A DNA stretch of 64,000 nucleotides. It comes from Opitutus terrae PB90-1. GTDB taxonomy: Bacteria > Verrucomicrobiota > Verrucomicrobiia > Opitutales > Opitutaceae. The notes beneath the pieces were generated by a model. The model was not told where the DNA came from. It saw nothing but the letters and a program-made list of their open reading frames with translations, and did no database searches. Positions 36,359 through 44,670 of this stretch are shown here, piece by piece. The DNA is taken from assembly GCF_000019965.1 (NCBI RefSeq), contig NC_010571.1, positions 3,047,001 through 3,111,000 on the forward strand, in the 5' to 3' direction. Numbering within the stretch: position 1 is the first letter of the stretch; each line of letters opens with the position of its first letter. The position numbers were made by a program, and so were the translations under genes.

Positions 36359-38194
36359 TTACCAATCCTTCGTTTTCTTGCGGGGCGTGGTCTGCTTCTG
36401 GTCTTCCATCAATTGGAAAAGCTCAGCCGGTGAATCCTTGTCGCGGAGTTGGTCGAGCTTTTGCAGCGGCAAGGCGAGCGCGGGATCCGTCGGCGGCTTC
36501 TGCTCGCCGGGCTTGCGCTCCGGGACGCCGCCGACCTTCTGGGTTTGTTCGGGCGGAGGCTGCTGCTCCTCCATTTTGCCGAACGCCGATTGCTTTTGGT
36601 CATCCTGCGGCTGCTTGGGCGGTGACTTTTCCTGCTCCGGCGAAGATTGCTGCTGGTCCTGCTGCTCCGGTTTCTCCTGCGGCTGCGACGATCCGTCCTT
36701 CTGCTGCTGTTGCTGCTGTTGCTGTTGATCCTGGTTCTGCTCGTCCTGCTTCTGTTGATCCTGATTTTGCTGCTGCTGCTGTTGTTGCTGCTGCTGGTCC
36801 TCAGGTTTCTGCAGCAAGGCCTCGAGCTCCGCGCGGAGCTTCGGCCAGTCGGTCGTGCCGGCGTCTAGAGCGGAGCCAAGCTCCACGGCAGCGAGCGCAT
36901 CGCGCACCGGTCCCTCTGGCACGGGCTGCTGTGCGGACTGCAGGCGCTTGCCCCAGGTGACCGTTTCGCGGCCGAACTCGGCCCAGTCGCGTGCGGTGCG
37001 CTGGCTCGAGTTTGCCAGCCGGGTGACAATCTTGGAGAGCAACGGCGGTTCCGGCGCGGCGGCGGGCTCGGCGGCTCGGACGTCCGGTGAGAGCAGCGAG
37101 AACGGCGCCAAGAGCAGGACTAGAAGCGTGGCGATTTTTTCGGCGGACCGACGCGGCGGCGTAGCAGGGACGTCGGCGCGCAGCGTGATGGCGCGGGATT
37201 TCGGCCGGACGGGAAATTCGTAGTAAAGGCTCACGAGCAGAAACCAGAGTGCGAGCGCAAGCGGCCACTGGAACCGCTCCACCAGTCGGATCGTGTTCTT
37301 CTCCAAAAACTGACCCTTCTGCCCGGCTTCGACGGTGGCGGCGAGCACCGCGGCGAGATCCACCCACGTGCTGGCGTCCTCATACACGCCGCTGGTCGCG
37401 GAGGCGAGTTCGCGCAGCGTGTTGCTCTCGAGTTTGGAGAGCACGACGGCGCCGCGTTCGTCTTTCACCAGCCCGCCGGCGCCATCAGGGATCATTGCGC
37501 CTGCGGTCGTGCCGACGCCCAGTGCGATCACCCGAATGCCGCGATTCTTCAACTCCGCCACATGGCTGCGCCAGTCATCCTCGGTGGCCTCGCCGTCGCT
37601 CAGGATGATCAGGAACCGGTCGGCTGCGCCGGTCGCACCGAAAGCGGTGAGCGCGGTGTTGATCAACGCGTCGTAGTTAGTGCCGCCTTCGGGCAGGAAC
37701 GTCGGATCAAGCGCCGGCAGGAATTCGCGCAGGATCTCGTAGTCCGAACTCAACGGACTCTGGAGAAACGCCGTGCCGGAGAAAACGATCAGACCGACGC
37801 GTTCGCCGCTGAGTTTTTCCAGCAGCGATTGCGTGAGCAGCTTGGCGCGATCGAGCCGGGACGGCTTGACGTCAGGCGCGAGCATTGAGCGGGAAAGGTC
37901 GATCGCGATCAGGATCTCTCGCGCCTGGTCGAACACCGGTTCTTCGAGCCGGCCCCACTGCGGACGCGCGACCGCGATCACGCCAAACGCGAGCGCGAGG
38001 GAGAGCCAGGGCCGCGCCCGGCTCGGCGCGGAGGTGCGATGCGTCGCCAGTCGCAACGAATGCGGGCCCGCCTCAGCGCGCAGGATCTTGTCGTGCGCGT
38101 CAGCGTCGCCGGCCCGGCGGCGAACGAGTCCCCACACGAGGAGCGCGAGCGGCACGAGCAGGAGCCAGAGAAGTTGTGGCCAGGCGAAAGTCAC
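36359..38194 (-). CDS. BatB-BatC fusion: VWA protein with poly-Gln tail
   Basis: A 611-residue membrane protein. The BatB part has two N-terminal membrane segments, a von Willebrand A domain with MIDAS DLSRS (Asp99, Ser101, Ser103) and SDGEATEDDW, and a third membrane segment near residue 315. The second part starts with KIATLLVLLLAPFSLLSPDVRA-AEP (about residues 352-375), which resembles a relic signal peptide of BatC, then helices and a Gln-rich stretch (about 465-500) in place of clear TPRs. The start is uncertain. GTG 38194 is chosen because codons upstream (to 38299) are made of the dispersed repeat that reads HGQDARAT. It lies between BatA and BatDE. Confidence 0.85.
   Translation of the reverse strand: MTFAWPQLLWLLLVPLALLVWGLVRRRAGDADAHDKILRAEAGPHSLRLATHRTSAPSRARPWLSLALAFGVIAVARPQWGRLEEPVFDQAREILIAIDLSRSMLAPDVKPSRLDRAKLLTQSLLEKLSGERVGLIVFSGTAFLQSPLSSDYEILREFLPALDPTFLPEGGTNYDALINTALTAFGATGAADRFLIILSDGEATEDDWRSHVAELKNRGIRVIALGVGTTAGAMIPDGAGGLVKDERGAVVLSKLESNTLRELASATSGVYEDASTWVDLAAVLAATVEAGQKGQFLEKNTIRLVERFQWPLALALWFLLVSLYYEFPVRPKSRAITLRADVPATPPRRSAEKIATLLVLLLAPFSLLSPDVRAAEPAAAPEPPLLSKIVTRLANSSQRTARDWAEFGRETVTWGKRLQSAQQPVPEGPVRDALAAVELGSALDAGTTDWPKLRAELEALLQKPEDQQQQQQQQQQNQDQQKQDEQNQDQQQQQQQQQKDGSSQPQEKPEQQDQQQSSPEQEKSPPKQPQDDQKQSAFGKMEEQQPPPEQTQKVGGVPERKPGEQKPPTDPALALPLQKLDQLRDKDSPAELFQLMEDQKQTTPRKKTKDW
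36698..36798. repeat. CTG/TTG trinucleotide-rich tract encoding poly-Gln
   Basis: On the minus strand this reads runs of CAG and CAA in the BatBC gene, interrupted by Asn, Asp, Lys and Glu codons. The longest run is ten consecutive Gln. Such tracts may vary in length between strains. Confidence 0.8.
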
Positions 38195-38212
38195 GATTGA
38201 GCGAAGTATGGT

Positions 38213-38300
38213 GGTGGCACGGGCATCTTGCCCGTGGTCCGGAGCCGTCTCGGTGATGACGGCGCGGAGCGCCGTCCACGGGCGGGAGGCCCGTGCCACG
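38213..38300. repeat. Dispersed inverted repeat GGCACGGGCATCTTGCCCGTG family
   Basis: The left unit has the internal palindrome CACGGGCA-TCT-TGCCCGTG (38218-38236). The right unit CCACGGGCGGGAGGCCCGTG (38276-38295, continuing CCACG) is the opposed arm. It fills the BatA-BatBC spacer and overlaps the open frame upstream of the chosen BatBC start. Confidence 0.8.
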
Positions 38301-38375
38301 TGTCAGACGCGCGCGGCCGGATAGCGCCTTGGGGGCAAGGCACTCCACCTCGAAGAATCGGATCAAGAGTCGGGC

Positions 38376-39509
38376 TCATCGGGTGGCGGGTGCGGCGGTC
38401 AATTTCGAACGCGTGGTCGGCGTGGCGCCGTTACCACGGGCGCGCACCAGGAGCGCGGCGAGCAGCAGCGCGGCGAGCCCGGGTGCGGCGAGCCAGTGGA
38501 AAAGTTCGGTGGTGAGCAGGTAGCTCTTCGCCTGGAACTCGATTTTTTGCGCGCGATCGATGGCGCGGAAGGCGGACTCGACCGTGCCGACGTCGGCAGC
38601 GCGGAAGAAATGGCCGCCGGTCATTTCGGCGATGTCGCGCAGCGCGCCTTCGTCGAGGTCGGACATGATCCGGCGATAGCCGAGCTTGCGGCCCTTGTCG
38701 TCGAAGACGGGGAATGGCACGATGCCGTCCTGTCCGGCGCCGATCGTATAGACGGGGATGCCGCGGGCCTTCGCGAGCTCGGCCGCCTGCTGCGGCGTGA
38801 GCGAGCCGCGATTGTTGGCGCCGTCGGTGAGCAGGACGACGAAGGCGCCCTGGCGCTTGCCGCCGCTTTCACGCTGGGCCTGCTCGAGCCGCGTCAGCCC
38901 GACGCCGAGTCCGTCGCCGATGGCGGTGCCGTCTTCGATCAGCCCCACCTTGATGCGCTCGAGCTGGCTGCCGAGCCAGCGGTGGTCGAACGTCAGCGGC
39001 GCCATCGTATAGGCGCGGCCGGAGAACAGCACGATTCCGATCCGGTCGGACGGACGGCGCTCAATGAACGCCTGGATGACCGGCTTGATCGCCTGCAGCC
39101 GGTTGATGCGATCGCCGCCGCGTTCGTAATCCTCGGAGAGCATCGAACCGGAAAGATCGATGCAGAGCATGAGATCGTAGCCCTGCGAATGGACGTCGCG
39201 CTTGTCCTCGACCTTCTGCGGACGCGCGAGTGCGGCGATGATCAGGATGACCCCGAGCACAGCCAGGCCGATCGGCCAACGCGACACCGACGCGCGCGAC
39301 GGCCGGTGCCACGCGGCGGCGAAAGGTACGAGCAGGACCGGCACGCGGCGCCGACCGCGCAACCAGAGCAGAAGGGGGAGGATCGTTAGCGCCAGGAGCC
39401 ATTCAGGATTGGCCAGCCGCAGATCACCGCCGGGCAACTCCAGCACCGCGAGCGCCGGAGCGGCGTTCGCGAATGACGCAGAGATGAAATCCGGAAAGAG
39501 TGCGGACAT
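38376..39509 (-). CDS. BatA-type VWA domain membrane protein
   Basis: A 377-residue inner-membrane protein. Two N-terminal membrane segments (WLLALTILPLLLWL, PIGLAVLGVILIIAAL) are followed by the characteristic ARPQ, a von Willebrand A domain with a perfect MIDAS DLSGS (Asp118, Ser120, Ser122) and LLTDGANNRGS, and a C-terminal membrane segment (HWLAAPGLAALLLAALLVRA). This is the BatA layout. It stands third in the order moxR, DUF58, batA, batBC, batDE. The VWA domains of BatA and BatB are thought to form a membrane complex acting with the MoxR ATPase. Confidence 0.92.
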   Translation of the reverse strand: MSALFPDFISASFANAAPALAVLELPGGDLRLANPEWLLALTILPLLLWLRGRRRVPVLLVPFAAAWHRPSRASVSRWPIGLAVLGVILIIAALARPQKVEDKRDVHSQGYDLMLCIDLSGSMLSEDYERGGDRINRLQAIKPVIQAFIERRPSDRIGIVLFSGRAYTMAPLTFDHRWLGSQLERIKVGLIEDGTAIGDGLGVGLTRLEQAQRESGGKRQGAFVVLLTDGANNRGSLTPQQAAELAKARGIPVYTIGAGQDGIVPFPVFDDKGRKLGYRRIMSDLDEGALRDIAEMTGGHFFRAADVGTVESAFRAIDRAQKIEFQAKSYLLTTELFHWLAAPGLAALLLAALLVRARGNGATPTTRSKLTAAPATR

Positions 39510-39570
39510 ATCTGGCGTGCTTAAACGGCCGGACTGGCAGCAAAGGGATCAACTTTCGCGATCCGAGCTG

Positions 39571-39662
39571 AACCACAGATGGACACAAATGAACACAGCT
39601 CCCGGGGCTCCCCTTCAGCGACTCTTCCCTGTCTGTGTCCATCTGTGTTCATCGGTGGTTAA
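39571..39662. repeat. Inverted repeat AACCACAGATGGACACA family
   Basis: The arms AACCACAGATGGACACAAAT (39571-39590, continuing to 39599) and GTCTGTGTCCATCTGTGTTC (39631-39650, continuing ATCGGTGGTT to 39660) pair with few mismatches around a 32-base loop. It fills the spacer between BatA and DUF58. Confidence 0.85.
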
Positions 39663-39675
39663 TGGTTTGAGCGCG

Positions 39676-40665
39676 TCAGCGTGCGTTCATCCGCGCGTGG
39701 AAGAAGCGGACGAGCGCGTCGAGGCGGTTTTCGTCGGTGCCGACGACGAGCCGGCTCAGCGGCGCGGGGAAGAGCGCGCGCCAGGCGGTCTCACGTTCCG
39801 CGCGCCAGGCGGCGTGCGCCGCACGTTCGCCGGAGTTGCCTTCGAGCGTGACGAGTCGGCCGGAGGTCGGATCGTAAGCGGCGAACGTGTCCTGGGCCGG
39901 CAGATTACGTTCCCATGGATCCTCGACGCGAAAGCCCATCGTCTGATAACGCCGCTGCAGCACGACCCAACCCTCGGGTTGCGGACGCGGCGGAAAATCG
40001 CCGAGCCAGAGCAGCACGCTGTGCTTGGGGGCGGCGCGCGAGAGAAACCGCCACGGGATGGAGGAGGCGGAAAGTTGAGAGGCGAGAGTTGAGGGTTGAG
40101 AGTCGGAGCGCGGCGATTGGAGATCGGAGTTTTCCGTTTGGCGTTTGACGTCTGGAGTTTGGAGTTTTCCGAGCGGCGGGGGCGGCTGAGACAGGAGCGA
40201 GGCGGCGGCGTGCAGAATCGCGCCGCGACCGCGGACCGGTTCGCGAAAGACATTGCCGGTCGGCGAGGCGTGGACGAACCCGACGCGGTCGCGATTGACC
40301 GCGCCAAGCAGCATGACCAGTCCGGCCAGTTCCATCAGCGCCTCGCGCTTGGACTGCGCGCCGGAGCCGAAGAGCAGCGACGGGGAGTCCTCGAAAACGA
40401 CGAGCAGCGTGACCTCGCGTTCCTCGACGAATTTTTTGCGGTAAGGTTCGCCAAGCCGCGCGGTGACGTTCCAGTCGATATCGCGGATATCGTCGCCGAA
40501 TTCGTAGCGCACGACCTGATCGAACTCCATGCCCCGGCCGCGAAACGTGGAGCGATACTCGCCGCTGAGCATGTTCTCGACCGCGTGCCGAACCCGCCAC
40601 TCGAGCTGACGCAGCAGCGCGAGGGGGTTCTGGGTGGTGGAGGGTGTCGGTAGCGGCGAAGGCAT
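39676..40665 (-). CDS. DUF58 domain protein with repeat-derived insertion
   Basis: A 329-residue protein of the DUF58 family that accompanies MoxR ATPases. The core is clear: EYRSTFRGRGMEFDQVVRYE, DIRDIDWNVTARLGEPYRKKF, TLLVVFEDSPSLLFGS. Between about residues 167 and 203 an insertion (LQTPDVKRQTENSDLQSP, then QPSTLASQLSAS) is encoded by tandem short words (TTGAGAG and GGAGTTT repeats), unlike the rest of the protein. The fold resumes at WRFLSRAAPKHSVLLWLGD. It is the second gene of the moxR-bat operon. Confidence 0.9.
   Translation of the reverse strand: MPSPLPTPSTTQNPLALLRQLEWRVRHAVENMLSGEYRSTFRGRGMEFDQVVRYEFGDDIRDIDWNVTARLGEPYRKKFVEEREVTLLVVFEDSPSLLFGSGAQSKREALMELAGLVMLLGAVNRDRVGFVHASPTGNVFREPVRGRGAILHAAASLLSQPPPPLGKLQTPDVKRQTENSDLQSPRSDSQPSTLASQLSASSIPWRFLSRAAPKHSVLLWLGDFPPRPQPEGWVVLQRRYQTMGFRVEDPWERNLPAQDTFAAYDPTSGRLVTLEGNSGERAAHAAWRAERETAWRALFPAPLSRLVVGTDENRLDALVRFFHARMNAR
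40072..40170. repeat. Short-word repeats inside the DUF58 gene
   Basis: AGTTGAGAGGCGAGAGTTGA (40073-40092) is followed by GGGTTGAGAG, and GGAGTTT-type words recur near 40126-40168. They are kept in frame and read as a Ser/Gln/Thr-rich linker on the minus strand. Confidence 0.7.
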
Positions 40666-40671
40666 CGATCA

Positions 40672-40753
40672 GATCGTTCTCGTTCTCCTAATCTTTCTCG
40701 TTCTCGCATCGGACCCGGGAGAAGGAGAACGATGACGAGAACGAGGAACGATG
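40672..40753. repeat. Inverted repeat GTTCTCGTTCTC/GAGAACGA family
   Basis: The arm GATCGTTCTCGTTCTCCTAA (40672-40691) faces GAGAACGATGACGAGAACGA (40725-40744), with further copies of the word beside each. It fills the 90-base spacer between DUF58 and moxR. Confidence 0.8.
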
Positions 40754-40754
40754 G

Positions 40755-41729
40755 TTAAACGGTCGGCACCGGCGTTTGCTCGAGGACCTGCGCGATGATC
40801 TTGTCGGAGGTGACCTCCTCGGCTTCCGCTTCGTAGGTGAGTCCCACGCGGTGACGCATCACGTCGGGGGCGAGTTCCTGAATCAGTGCCGGCGAAACGT
40901 AGTCCTGGCCGCGCAGCCAGGCGAGCGCGCGACCGGATTGGTAGAGGGCGAGCGACGCGCGCGGCGAGGCGCCGAAGGTGAGCCAGCGCTTGCCGCCGGC
41001 GGGTAGCGCGGCGTTGGCGTCGGCGAGGTTGCGTGTGGCGCGAACGATCGCAAGCACGTAGCCCTGAACGGCGGGCGACATGTGGATCCGATCGACCTCG
41101 GTGCGCAGCTCGAGCAACTCGTCACCGCTCGAGGTGGCGGCGAGCGCAGGCTGTTTCGTCACCTGGCCCCAGCGCTGCATCATGGCGGATTCCTCCTCGG
41201 CGCTGGGATATTCGACCAACAGTTTGAACAGGAACCGGTCCGTCTGCGCTTCCGGCAACGGATAGGTGCCTTCCTGCTCGATCGGGTTCTGCGTCGCCAT
41301 GACGAAGAAGGGCGTCGGCAACGGGTGGGTTTGTCCGCCGATGGTGACCTGGCGTTCCTGCATGGCCTCGAGCAGCGCGCTTTGCACCTTGGCCGGCGCG
41401 CGGTTGATTTCATCGGCGAGCAGCAGATTGGCGAAGATCGGCCCGCGATGGGCGGTAAATTCCCCGGTCTTCGGCTGGAAAATCATTGTGCCGACGACAT
41501 CGCTCGGCAGCAGGTCGGGCGTGAATTGGATCCGCTCGAACTGCACGCCCAGCGCGATGCCGAGCGATTTGACGAGCAGCGTCTTGGCGAGTCCGGGCAT
41601 GCCTTCGAGGAGGACGTGACCGTTGGCGAGCAGCGCGACGAGCAGCCGCTCGATGACAGCGTCCTGGCCGATGACCGCCTTGCCGATTTCTGCGCGAAGT
41701 TTCTCAGACCAAACAGGACCGGTAATCAT
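40755..41729 (-). CDS. MoxR-family AAA+ ATPase
   Basis: Chaperone-like AAA+ ATPase. Walker A reads GMPGLAKTLL, Walker B LLLADEINRAP, sensor region ATQNPIEQEGTYPLPEAQTDRF, and the lid domain has LTFGASPRASLAL. ATG 41729 (MITGPVWSEKL) gives 324 residues as in the family; the frame continues upstream through the repeat region. It heads the operon with DUF58 and Bat proteins; MoxR ATPases of this kind are thought to remodel or metallate client proteins together with VWA partners. Confidence 0.94.
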   Translation of the reverse strand: MITGPVWSEKLRAEIGKAVIGQDAVIERLLVALLANGHVLLEGMPGLAKTLLVKSLGIALGVQFERIQFTPDLLPSDVVGTMIFQPKTGEFTAHRGPIFANLLLADEINRAPAKVQSALLEAMQERQVTIGGQTHPLPTPFFVMATQNPIEQEGTYPLPEAQTDRFLFKLLVEYPSAEEESAMMQRWGQVTKQPALAATSSGDELLELRTEVDRIHMSPAVQGYVLAIVRATRNLADANAALPAGGKRWLTFGASPRASLALYQSGRALAWLRGQDYVSPALIQELAPDVMRHRVGLTYEAEAEEVTSDKIIAQVLEQTPVPTV

Positions 41730-41857
41730 GGAAAAAGGAGTGAAGCGGAACGCGGTGGGACTTGATGGTGACGAAGAAGTTTCAGGCGAACGGTGGTCGC
41801 GGAGGCTGCCCCTGGACAAAACGATCAGGCCACCACGTACCGAGCGAAGCGACATCA

Positions 41858-41963
41858 GACAACACACGAGACACACGAAATGAAGGCTGGATTTCGGGTG
41901 CACCCTGCGCGCGGCCGTCCACCCTGGGCGGATCTTGCGTGTATTTCGTGTGTTTCGTGGTTA
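41858..41963. repeat. Inverted repeat AACACACGAGACACACGAAA family
   Basis: AACACACGAGACACACGAAA (41861-41880) and GTATTTCGTGTGTTTCGTGG (41941-41960) are opposed. It lies in the 268-base divergent spacer upstream of moxR, which must also hold its promoter. Single arms of similar words are at 44475-44498 and 54527-54560. Confidence 0.75.
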
Positions 41964-41997
41964 CTCCAATCCGGAGATTGAAGCGAAACGCGGTCCG

Positions 41998-42393
41998 ATG
42001 GCTTTACCAATCCAAATTGTCGAAAGGCTAAACCGGCTGGGGGTGAGGGTCGAGGAGGTGGACGAGCGGTTTGTGCGCGGCAGCGGCCCCGGCGGCCAGA
42101 AGATCAACAAGACCTCCTCGACGGTGTGGCTGCGGCACGGGCCGACGGGCGTGGAGGTGCGCTGCCAAGCCGAGCGGTCGCAGGCGGCGAATCGCGAGGT
42201 GGCGTGGTGGGAGTTGTGCGAAAAACTGGAGGCTCGGGTCCGCCGCGAACGGGAGGCGTCGCTGCAGGCGCGGGAGGCGGAACGGCGCCGGACGCGGCAA
42301 AAGAGCCGGCGGCAAAAGGCGCGGATGGTGCAGGCCAAACGCCATCGCGCGCAGCACAAGTCCGCGCGCGGACGCGTGCGCGGAGAGGAGTAG
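41998..42393 (+). CDS. Release-factor-like GGQ protein (ArfB/RF-1 domain)
   Basis: A 131-residue protein with one class-I release-factor catalytic domain. GSGPGGQKINKTSSTVWLRH holds the GGQ that hydrolyses peptidyl-tRNA (about residues 29-35), and the C-terminus is a strongly basic helix (RRRTRQKSRRQKARMVQAKR), as in ArfB, which inserts into the mRNA channel of stalled ribosomes. No codon-recognition domain is present. Ribosome rescue is the likely role, though it differs enough from ArfB that the symbol is left out. ATG 41998 is chosen as the first ATG after the repeat. Confidence 0.9.
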   Translation: MALPIQIVERLNRLGVRVEEVDERFVRGSGPGGQKINKTSSTVWLRHGPTGVEVRCQAERSQAANREVAWWELCEKLEARVRREREASLQAREAERRRTRQKSRRQKARMVQAKRHRAQHKSARGRVRGEE

Positions 42394-42418
42394 TGGCGGC
42401 GAGAAGAACACGATGAGG

Positions 42419-42432
42419 GCAACGCGTTCCAC
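42419..42432. repeat. GCAACGCGTTCCAC dispersed word
   Basis: Identical 14-mers occur at 20680-20693, 42419-42432 and 44613-44626. Confidence 0.7.
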
Positions 42433-42496
42433 CTCGGCTGGCCCGAGCTTGCGAAAAGTGTTTTGCCTCCCGGCGAACGCGAGGGAAGATGTTCGC

Positions 42497-42694
42497 GTGG
42501 AGAATCCCGAAAAAGCTCTGGAAGAGGCGCGACAGGCGGGGATCGATCTGGATCTGCTGGATAGCAACCTCGCGCTGCCGGTGAAAGAGCGGTGGCGCCA
42601 GCATGATGGGGCGTTGGCATTCATCCTCAAGCTGGAGGAAGCAAAAAGAAAACATGACGCCGGACTTCAGTCGGTTACTCGCGAAGCTCGCTGA
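42497..42694 (+). CDS. Small acidic-basic helical protein, partner of a nucleotidyltransferase
   Basis: A 65-residue protein from GTG 42497, with GGGAAG about ten bases upstream. It should be mostly helical (NPEKALEEARQAGIDLDLLD, KERWRQHDGALAFILKLEEA). It overlaps the start of the following nucleotidyltransferase gene by 41 bases in another frame, a layout typical of two-gene toxin-antitoxin or nucleotidyltransferase/partner modules. I do not recognise the family. The toxin-antitoxin role is an inference from the layout only. Confidence 0.65.
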   Translation: MENPEKALEEARQAGIDLDLLDSNLALPVKERWRQHDGALAFILKLEEAKRKHDAGLQSVTREAR

Positions 42695-43141
42695 CTCCGG
42701 ATTCGAGTTCGTGATCATTGGCGGCTATGCTGCCGTGACGCACGGCTCCGCGCAGGTGACCCGGGACATCGACATGTGTGCAACCCTGACCACCGAAGCG
42801 GTGGCGACCCTCCGTCGTGCACTGGCGGAATGGAATCCCCGGCATCGAATCACGCCGCAACGACTGTCTTTTCTCGATGTGTCCCCAGCGGGAACGCCGG
42901 TGCAGAATCCATACCTTCAGACGGATGTCGGGACCGTGGATATTCTGTCGTCAGTGCTGGGGGTCGGCGATTCGAACGGCTGAAAAGCCGGGCTGAAAGA
43001 CTTGAGGTCGAGGGGCGCCCCTACTGGATCATCAGTCTTGAAGATTTGATTGCGGCCAAGGAAACGCTGGGACGCGAGAAAGACCTGCTCGTGGCGGAGG
43101 AGCTGCGGGCGATCGCGGCCAAGCGAGCGCAGCGCGCGTAG
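42654..43141 (+). pseudogene. Nucleotidyltransferase gene with a frameshift
   Basis: The first part (from ATG 42654) has the nucleotidyltransferase-fold motif: IIGGYAAVTHGSAQVTRDID, with the GGY/GS loop and DxD. It then reads to TVDILSSVLGVGD and runs into a stop at 42981-42983. The expected continuation, FERLKSRAERLEVEGRPYW and IISLEDLIAAKETLGREKDL, continues in another frame to 43141. Inserting one T in GATTCGAACGG (around 42970) restores a single protein of about 162 residues. Either a recent mutation, a sequencing error or a programmed shift. Intact relatives occur with a small partner gene, as here. Confidence 0.82.
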
Positions 43142-43162
43142 CGTGCGAGGTGGAGCGGTTTG

Positions 43163-44032
43163 CTACGAAAGCACTTCGACGGGATCCCCGACGCGCAGGG
43201 TGCCGGATTTGGTTTCGTGCACGAGGTTCTGGCCGAAGTTGATTCGCGTGCTGTCGTCGGGATCGCGGCGGAACGTCGCGAGCGTGCGGAGCGGTTCCGC
43301 CCCCATCCGCTCGCCGCTGAGCTGATCGGTGGTCGTCACGATGCACCGCGCCGACGGTCCGCCGTTGCGGAACGAAAGCTCGCCGACGCGCAGTCGACTC
43401 CAGCCGTCCTCGGCGAAGGGCGCACTGCCGGAGATCACGAAACTGGGACGAAACCGATCCATCGGCACGGGCGCGGCGCCGCTTTCGGCCAAGCGGTCGT
43501 TGAGCAGAGCGAGCGACGACTGGGTCGTCGCCATGAACGGAAATCCGTCGGCGAAATGAAACACGTCGGAGGCGGACGCGAGCCGTCCCTCGATGAGCGA
43601 ACCGCTCGCGCCGCCCGGCGCGAACGCCGGACGATCGAGCACCGGTCGTCGAAACGCGCTGCCGATTCGGACGAGATGAGCCTTCAAACCGAGTTGGCTG
43701 GAAAGCCAGTCGGAAGCTTCAGGCCCGCAGTCCTCGGCGAGCAGTCCGTGGCTGCGCCAGACAGCAACGGTGCGGAGCGGCGCGTCCGTGGCGGCGAGCG
43801 GCACGGCGAGGGGCGCACCGGCTTGCGCGCGGAGCAGTAGATCGGTCGCGGTGAGCTCGGTCGTGATTCGCGCCATCTGCGGAGCCACGCGCTGGGTCAG
43901 CATGGTTCCCTCGCCGTCGATCACCAGAAACCGTCGATCGCCGACCATCCCGAGCGCGTCGACGCGCGCGGCGCTCACCGCAAAACCGCGAAGCGATTTC
44001 ACCGGATAAAGAAACAGCGCGGAGACGTGCAT
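43163..44032 (-). CDS. MOSC domain protein
   Basis: A 289-residue protein with the MOSC N-terminal beta-barrel (MHVSALFLYPVKSLRGFAVS, GDRRFLVIDGEGTMLTQR) and the C-terminal MOSC domain (DRFRPSFVISGSAPFAED, then the conserved Cys in SARCIVTTTD and LRTLATFRRDPDD). It is similar to YcbX and mARC proteins, which reduce N-hydroxylated compounds using molybdenum cofactor. The Cys is the expected molybdenum ligand. The electron partner is not identifiable; YcbX has a fused ferredoxin that is absent here. Confidence 0.92.
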   Translation of the reverse strand: MHVSALFLYPVKSLRGFAVSAARVDALGMVGDRRFLVIDGEGTMLTQRVAPQMARITTELTATDLLLRAQAGAPLAVPLAATDAPLRTVAVWRSHGLLAEDCGPEASDWLSSQLGLKAHLVRIGSAFRRPVLDRPAFAPGGASGSLIEGRLASASDVFHFADGFPFMATTQSSLALLNDRLAESGAAPVPMDRFRPSFVISGSAPFAEDGWSRLRVGELSFRNGGPSARCIVTTTDQLSGERMGAEPLRTLATFRRDPDDSTRINFGQNLVHETKSGTLRVGDPVEVLS

Positions 44033-44073
44033 GGAGAGTGGTGGTGAGCGAGCGATTTCAACCGCCGACCTGC

Positions 44074-44469
44074 TCAGACGGAAGAGTCGACTGTGTCACG
44101 CTCCTCCGTGCAGCGGCGATAGGTGGCGAGATAGTGCGGCTCGTCTGCTTGGGTCGTGAACTGCGTTGGCGTCCGGCCGTCGAGCCCGTAGCAGATCCGC
44201 AGGCGGTCGCCGACGAGCTGATAAATGCAGCAAACCACGCGGCCGGTGTGCGGACCCTTGTCCGCCTGCAGTGTCAGCATGCGAGTCGCGGCATCGCCCT
44301 CGGCAACATAGCTGCCGGCATCCGCTTCGACGCCGTTGAAGACCATGCTGTAGCGATCCGCCGTGAAATGCAGCACGGTGCACGCGACGACCAACTCCGG
44401 CGCCGCCGCACCCGCGAATTCGGCGCGGATCATCTGCCAACGACCGGGAAGAGTGGAGGGAGCGGACAT
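44074..44469 (-). CDS. TIGR03067-like lipocalin-type protein
   Basis: A 131-residue protein with LPGRWQMIRAEFAGAAAPEL near the start and strands VLHFTADRYSMVF, MLTLQADKG, DRLRICYGLDGRTPTQF, which fit the small beta-barrel TIGR03067 family of unknown function common in Planctomycetes and Verrucomicrobia. ATG 44469 is chosen over 44490. No signal peptide. It reads in the same direction as, and 41 bases after, no obvious partner; the MOSC gene follows it. Confidence 0.72.
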   Translation of the reverse strand: MSAPSTLPGRWQMIRAEFAGAAAPELVVACTVLHFTADRYSMVFNGVEADAGSYVAEGDAATRMLTLQADKGPHTGRVVCCIYQLVGDRLRICYGLDGRTPTQFTTQADEPHYLATYRRCTEERDTVDSSV

Positions 44470-44597
44470 CGGAACGAAGCCACCAAACACACGAAGCAGC
44501 CGAAAGGAAAGCCGGAGTGCCTTTAGTCACGCAGGGCTAAAGCCTGACGGCTGCTGCTACGAGACGGATCCAACCGTAGCGAAGGGTGGGAGCAATT

Positions 44598-44628
44598 GGC
44601 AACGCGTTGAGGGCAACGCGTTCCACCT
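44598..44628. repeat. Tandem GGCAACGCGTT words
   Basis: GGCAACGCGTTGAGGGCAAC (44598-44617) is followed by GCGTTCCACCT, containing two copies of GCAACGCGTT. No gene is seen in 44470-44670. Confidence 0.7.
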
Positions 44629-44670
44629 GAGCAGCAGAACACGGGCGCGCCGCCCGGGCCACGGCCGAAT

